DNA of 7,186 bases. It comes from an uncultured Opitutia bacterium (lineage in GTDB: Bacteria; Verrucomicrobiota; Verrucomicrobiia; Opitutales; Opitutaceae). The position numbers and the translations under genes were made by a program. Shown here piece by piece: positions 4,838 to 7,186 of the stretch. The stretch covers positions 1 to 7,186 of the forward strand of contig CALFZM010000415.1 of NCBI GenBank assembly GCA_937952235.1, given 5' to 3'. Under the pieces are notes generated by a model that saw only the letters and a program-made list of their open reading frames with translations, ran no database searches and was not told where the DNA came from. Positions within the stretch are counted from its first letter, which is position 1, and each line of letters starts with the position of its first letter.

Positions 4838-7186
4838 TTACGGGACCTCGTAGATCTCCACGAGCGCCTCGCCGGAGGCGGTGCCGCTGCCGGCGGTGAT
4901 CTGCATCGTGTAGCTGCCGGGATCGAGGAGCGCCAGGGTCGAGGCGTCGGCCGAGCCGCCATTGAGGGCGAAGGCGCCGACGAACTCGCGCGCCTGCAGC
5001 ATCTCGCTCACGAAGTCGGCGCTGTTCCAATCGTCGTTGGCCAGCACCGAGCGCTGGTTGCCGTCGAAGATCTCCAGCTTGGGATCGCCGATGGTGTTGC
5101 CGACCCCGAACGCCGCGAGCTGCGGGCCGATGCCACGGGTGAGCAGCGTGCGCTTGCCCTGGCCGGCGAGGTTCATGCCGAGGATGAGCGTGCTGTCGCC
5201 AGTGCCGGTGGGGCCGCGGACGGAGACGTTGGTGAACTTGCTCGCGCCCGTGACGTTGCCGGCGTCGTAGACCTCGAACAGCACCACGCCGCCCTGGCCG
5301 TTGTTGCTCGAGACCTGGATGGTGTAGCCCTTGTTGGCGTCGAGCTCGATGACCGCGGCGGCGTCGAGGCTGTTGGCGGGCAGGCCGAACGCGCCCACGG
5401 AGGCGAAGACCGGCGCGATGGCGGCGCTCCAGTTGTTGTTCTCCGCGATCCGGGTCTGGCCGTCGTACACCTCGAACTTCGGGTCCGCCATCGTGCCGCC
5501 GACGCCGAGCGCCGCGATGCCGGGGCCGATGGCGCGGATCAGCACGCGCTTCTTGCCGCTGCCCGAGATGAAGAAGGCCGGGATGACCGTCTCGTTGCCC
5601 GCGATCGCGATGCGGCCGGAGAGGTTGCTCAGGCGCGACGCGTTGGGGTTGAGCGTGACGGTGGCCGCGTTGGAGGTGACGGTGGAGCCGCCGCCGGTGA
5701 TCCGGACCGAATACTGGCCGGCGTCGTTGGCGTTGACGTTTTGACGCAGCATGATCGGGCCGTTCTCACCCGCGAGCGGAGAGCCGTTGCGCAGCCACTG
5801 GTACGTCATGCCGGAGCCCACGGCCGAGGCCGCGAGCGCGAACGTGCCGCCGGGGGAAACGATCTTGTCGAAGGGCTGCAGGACGATCTGGGGCGCGGTG
5901 GCCGTCGGCGGCACCGTGAGGGTGCCGGCGGTGAACGTCTGCGTGCCGCCGGGGCTCGTGACGCGCACGGTGTAGTTGCCCTGGGCCGCGGTGGTGACGG
6001 TGTTGAGCACGTAAGGATTCGCGGTCGCGCCGGGGATGAGCACGCCGTTCAGGAACCACTGGTAAGTGAACGGCCCGGTGCCCGTGACCGAGATCGGCAG
6101 CACGAAGCGGCCGCCGGGGATCACGTTCAGGCTCGCGGGAATGTAACCGCTGGGCAGGGCCGGCGGCGTCGCGGCTCCGCCGGCGAAGGCCGTGCCGTTG
6201 GTGCCCGCGAACGAGAAGCTGCCGCCCCACGATCCCCACGACGAGGTCGTGATGCCATTGCGGGTGGAGGACGGATAGCTCGACTGGCCGGGGAGGATCG
6301 TGACCGTGACGGTCTTGGTCTCTCCGACCGCGATGACGCCGGCATGCACGGCGGCGCGGGCCACGCTCGAGTCGTCCGTGTAGACATCCGTGCCCCAGAC
6401 GGCGCCGGAGTTCGAGCCCGTGAGCGTGAATTCGAAGGCCTGACCCACGCGATTGCGGTAGCCGGTGAGGTTCACCGGCGCGGCGATGACCGTCGGAGGC
6501 AGCACGCCCACCGTGTTGGTGCCGGTGGCGGCGGTGCCCACGGCGCCGCCGGTGCTGAGGGTCGTCACCTCCGCGGCGGTGAGCGCACGATTGTAGATGC
6601 GCACTTCGTCGAGATCGCCCTGGAAGAGATCGAGGCCGTTGTCGGAACCGGCGATCATCATCATGGCCGAGCTGAAGGGAGTCAGGGCGCGGCCGGTAGC
6701 CACGGTCGAATCGAGCTGGCCGTCGCGGTAGATCCGCAGCGTGCCGCCTTCGAAGGTCATGGTCACGTGCGTCCAGACGTTGTTGTCCAGCCGGCCGGTG
6801 CTGTTGAGCTGCTGGGCGATCTGGGTGTTGGCGAGGAAGGCGACCCGGCGCGACGCCGTGAGGCCGTCGAGGAACATGCCGTAATAGTGGGAGGACTGGC
6901 CGGGGAAGCCGATCGCCACGAGGCGGGGATTCCAGTTGCCGGCGGCGGTCGGCCGCACGAACGCGGAGATCGTCATCGCCGACGTGCTGAAGGTGTTGTT
7001 GACGAGAGCGCGCAGCCGGACGCCATTGGTGCGCAGGGCGCCGGCGCCGGCGCGGCCGTCGATGCGGGAAACGACACCATTGACCGGGGCGAGCGTGAAG
7101 CCGCGGCCCGAGTCATCCCGCAGGAGATTGTTCGCGTCGTTGAAGGAATAATACGCGAGCAGTTCCCCGCCCGTGCCACCGCCACC
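4838..7186 (-). CDS. Large secreted/surface protein: LamG, LCCL, two Ig-like domains, duplicated C-terminal module (5'-partial)
   Basis: The frame is open to the window edge, so the true start and any signal peptide are missing; 782 residues are visible (numbered from the edge). The ATG at 6976 is internal because LamG sequence begins before it. Order: Gly-rich linker (1-7, GGGGTGG); LamG/concanavalin-like domain about 8-212 (LLAYYSFND near the start, DEVRIYNRALTAAEV near the end); LCCL domain about 238-327 (VWGTDVYTDDS 263-273, AAVHAGVI 278-285, PGQSSY 299-304, RNGI 309-312); Ig-like domain about 342-425 (YQWFLNG); Ig-like domain about 431-512 (YQWLRNG, DAGQYSV); then homologous modules at 517-642 and 650-780. 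The protein ends EVP with no LPXTG, PEP-CTERM or membrane anchor. No cysteine is present. LamG and Ig-like domains commonly bind glycans or proteins, so an extracellular adhesion or polysaccharide-binding role is inferred; no catalytic domain is visible. Its own terminator lies downstream. Confidence 0.88.
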   Translation of the reverse strand, partial: GGGGTGGELLAYYSFNDANNLLRDDSGRGFTLAPVNGVVSRIDGRAGAGALRTNGVRLRALVNNTFSTSAMTISAFVRPTAAGNWNPRLVAIGFPGQSSHYYGMFLDGLTASRRVAFLANTQIAQQLNSTGRLDNNVWTHVTMTFEGGTLRIYRDGQLDSTVATGRALTPFSSAMMMIAGSDNGLDLFQGDLDEVRIYNRALTAAEVTTLSTGGAVGTAATGTNTVGVLPPTVIAAPVNLTGYRNRVGQAFEFTLTGSNSGAVWGTDVYTDDSSVARAAVHAGVIAVGETKTVTVTILPGQSSYPSSTRNGITTSSWGSWGGSFSFAGTNGTAFAGGAATPPALPSGYIPASLNVIPGGRFVLPISVTGTGPFTYQWFLNGVLIPGATANPYVLNTVTTAAQGNYTVRVTSPGGTQTFTAGTLTVPPTATAPQIVLQPFDKIVSPGGTFALAASAVGSGMTYQWLRNGSPLAGENGPIMLRQNVNANDAGQYSVRITGGGSTVTSNAATVTLNPNASRLSNLSGRIAIAGNETVIPAFFISGSGKKRVLIRAIGPGIAALGVGGTMADPKFEVYDGQTRIAENNNWSAAIAPVFASVGAFGLPANSLDAAAVIELDANKGYTIQVSSNNGQGGVVLFEVYDAGNVTGASKFTNVSVRGPTGTGDSTLILGMNLAGQGKRTLLTRGIGPQLAAFGVGNTIGDPKLEIFDGNQRSVLANDDWNSADFVSEMLQAREFVGAFALNGGSADASTLALLDPGSYTMQITAGSGTASGEALVEIYEVP
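4841..5239 (-). repeat. C-terminal protein module, copy B
   Basis: Second of two homologous modules of about 130 residues at the end of the surface protein. Shared landmarks with copy A, in order, are S..(T)N(L/V)S.R, GKR.L..R.IGP..AA.GVG.T..DPK.E, a DG turn, an N..W pair, VGAF.L, S.DA, YT.Q and a final EVY- or EIY-type strand. The spacing suggests a beta-sandwich fold. I recall this module as a recurrent tail of very large proteins in Opitutus-like bacteria, but cannot attach a domain name or proven function. Confidence 0.75.
5261..5638 (-). repeat. C-terminal protein module, copy A
   Basis: First of the two homologous modules, directly after the second Ig-like domain. It opens SRLSNLSGRIAI, contains KKRVLIRAIGPGIAALGVGG, and ends LFEVYDAG. 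It differs from copy B mainly in loop lengths (for example between the W and VGAF), so the duplication looks old rather than a recent copy or assembly artefact. Confidence 0.75.

Noticed and set aside
6974..6976. ATG as the start of the surface protein
   Set aside because: The same frame continues without a stop to the window edge and encodes the first part of the LamG domain (for example LLAYYSFND), so this methionine is internal.

Overview
This is a high-GC bacterial window. It holds the 3' end of a regulator gene and a complete three-gene ABC-transporter operon on the plus strand. A convergent, partial gene for a large cell-surface protein lies on the minus strand. The surface protein combines LamG, LCCL and 'YQW..NG'-type Ig-like domains with a duplicated C-terminal module of a kind I associate with Opitutus-like bacteria. 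I therefore infer Verrucomicrobiota, family Opitutaceae or close kin. This rests on remembered protein style, since no rRNA or other marker gene is present.

Plus strand, 1-4572: the C-terminal wing and tail of a YtrA-type GntR repressor (2-202) are followed by a 181-bp gap with one GC-rich hairpin. Next comes a YtrB-like ABC ATPase (384-1289). Two paralogous membrane subunits (1286-2878 and 2875-4572) follow, each joined to the previous gene by a 4-base stop/start overlap, with a Shine-Dalgarno sequence inside the upstream gene. The layout fits one transcriptional unit encoding a single exporter or membrane-stress complex: one ATPase, two non-identical permeases, and a GntR regulator that probably controls the set. 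Both permeases appear to have seven membrane segments followed by a long soluble C-terminal domain, predicted to lie outside the cytoplasmic membrane. The substrate cannot be read from the sequence.

Convergent intergenic region, 4573-4837: it holds a 75-bp element (4625-4699) able to fold as a closing stem with three hairpins. It looks like a REP- or MITE-type dispersed palindrome. It is followed by a strong intrinsic terminator serving the minus strand (4744-4783) and a 9-bp perfect hairpin (4796-4823). No T-tract terminator is visible for the plus-strand operon.

Minus strand, 7186-4838: the reading frame is open to the window edge, so the gene is 5'-partial (782 residues visible, signal peptide not in the window). 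Domain order is Gly-rich linker, LamG/concanavalin-like, LCCL, Ig-like, Ig-like, C-terminal repeat A, C-terminal repeat B. The visible protein has no cysteine, although the LCCL domain in animals depends on disulfides.

I see no CRISPR, tRNA, rRNA, integrase, transposase gene or phage gene. The most unusual items are the cloverleaf-like palindrome, the cysteine-free bacterial LCCL domain with its repeated C-terminal module, and the paired permeases with large C-terminal domains.
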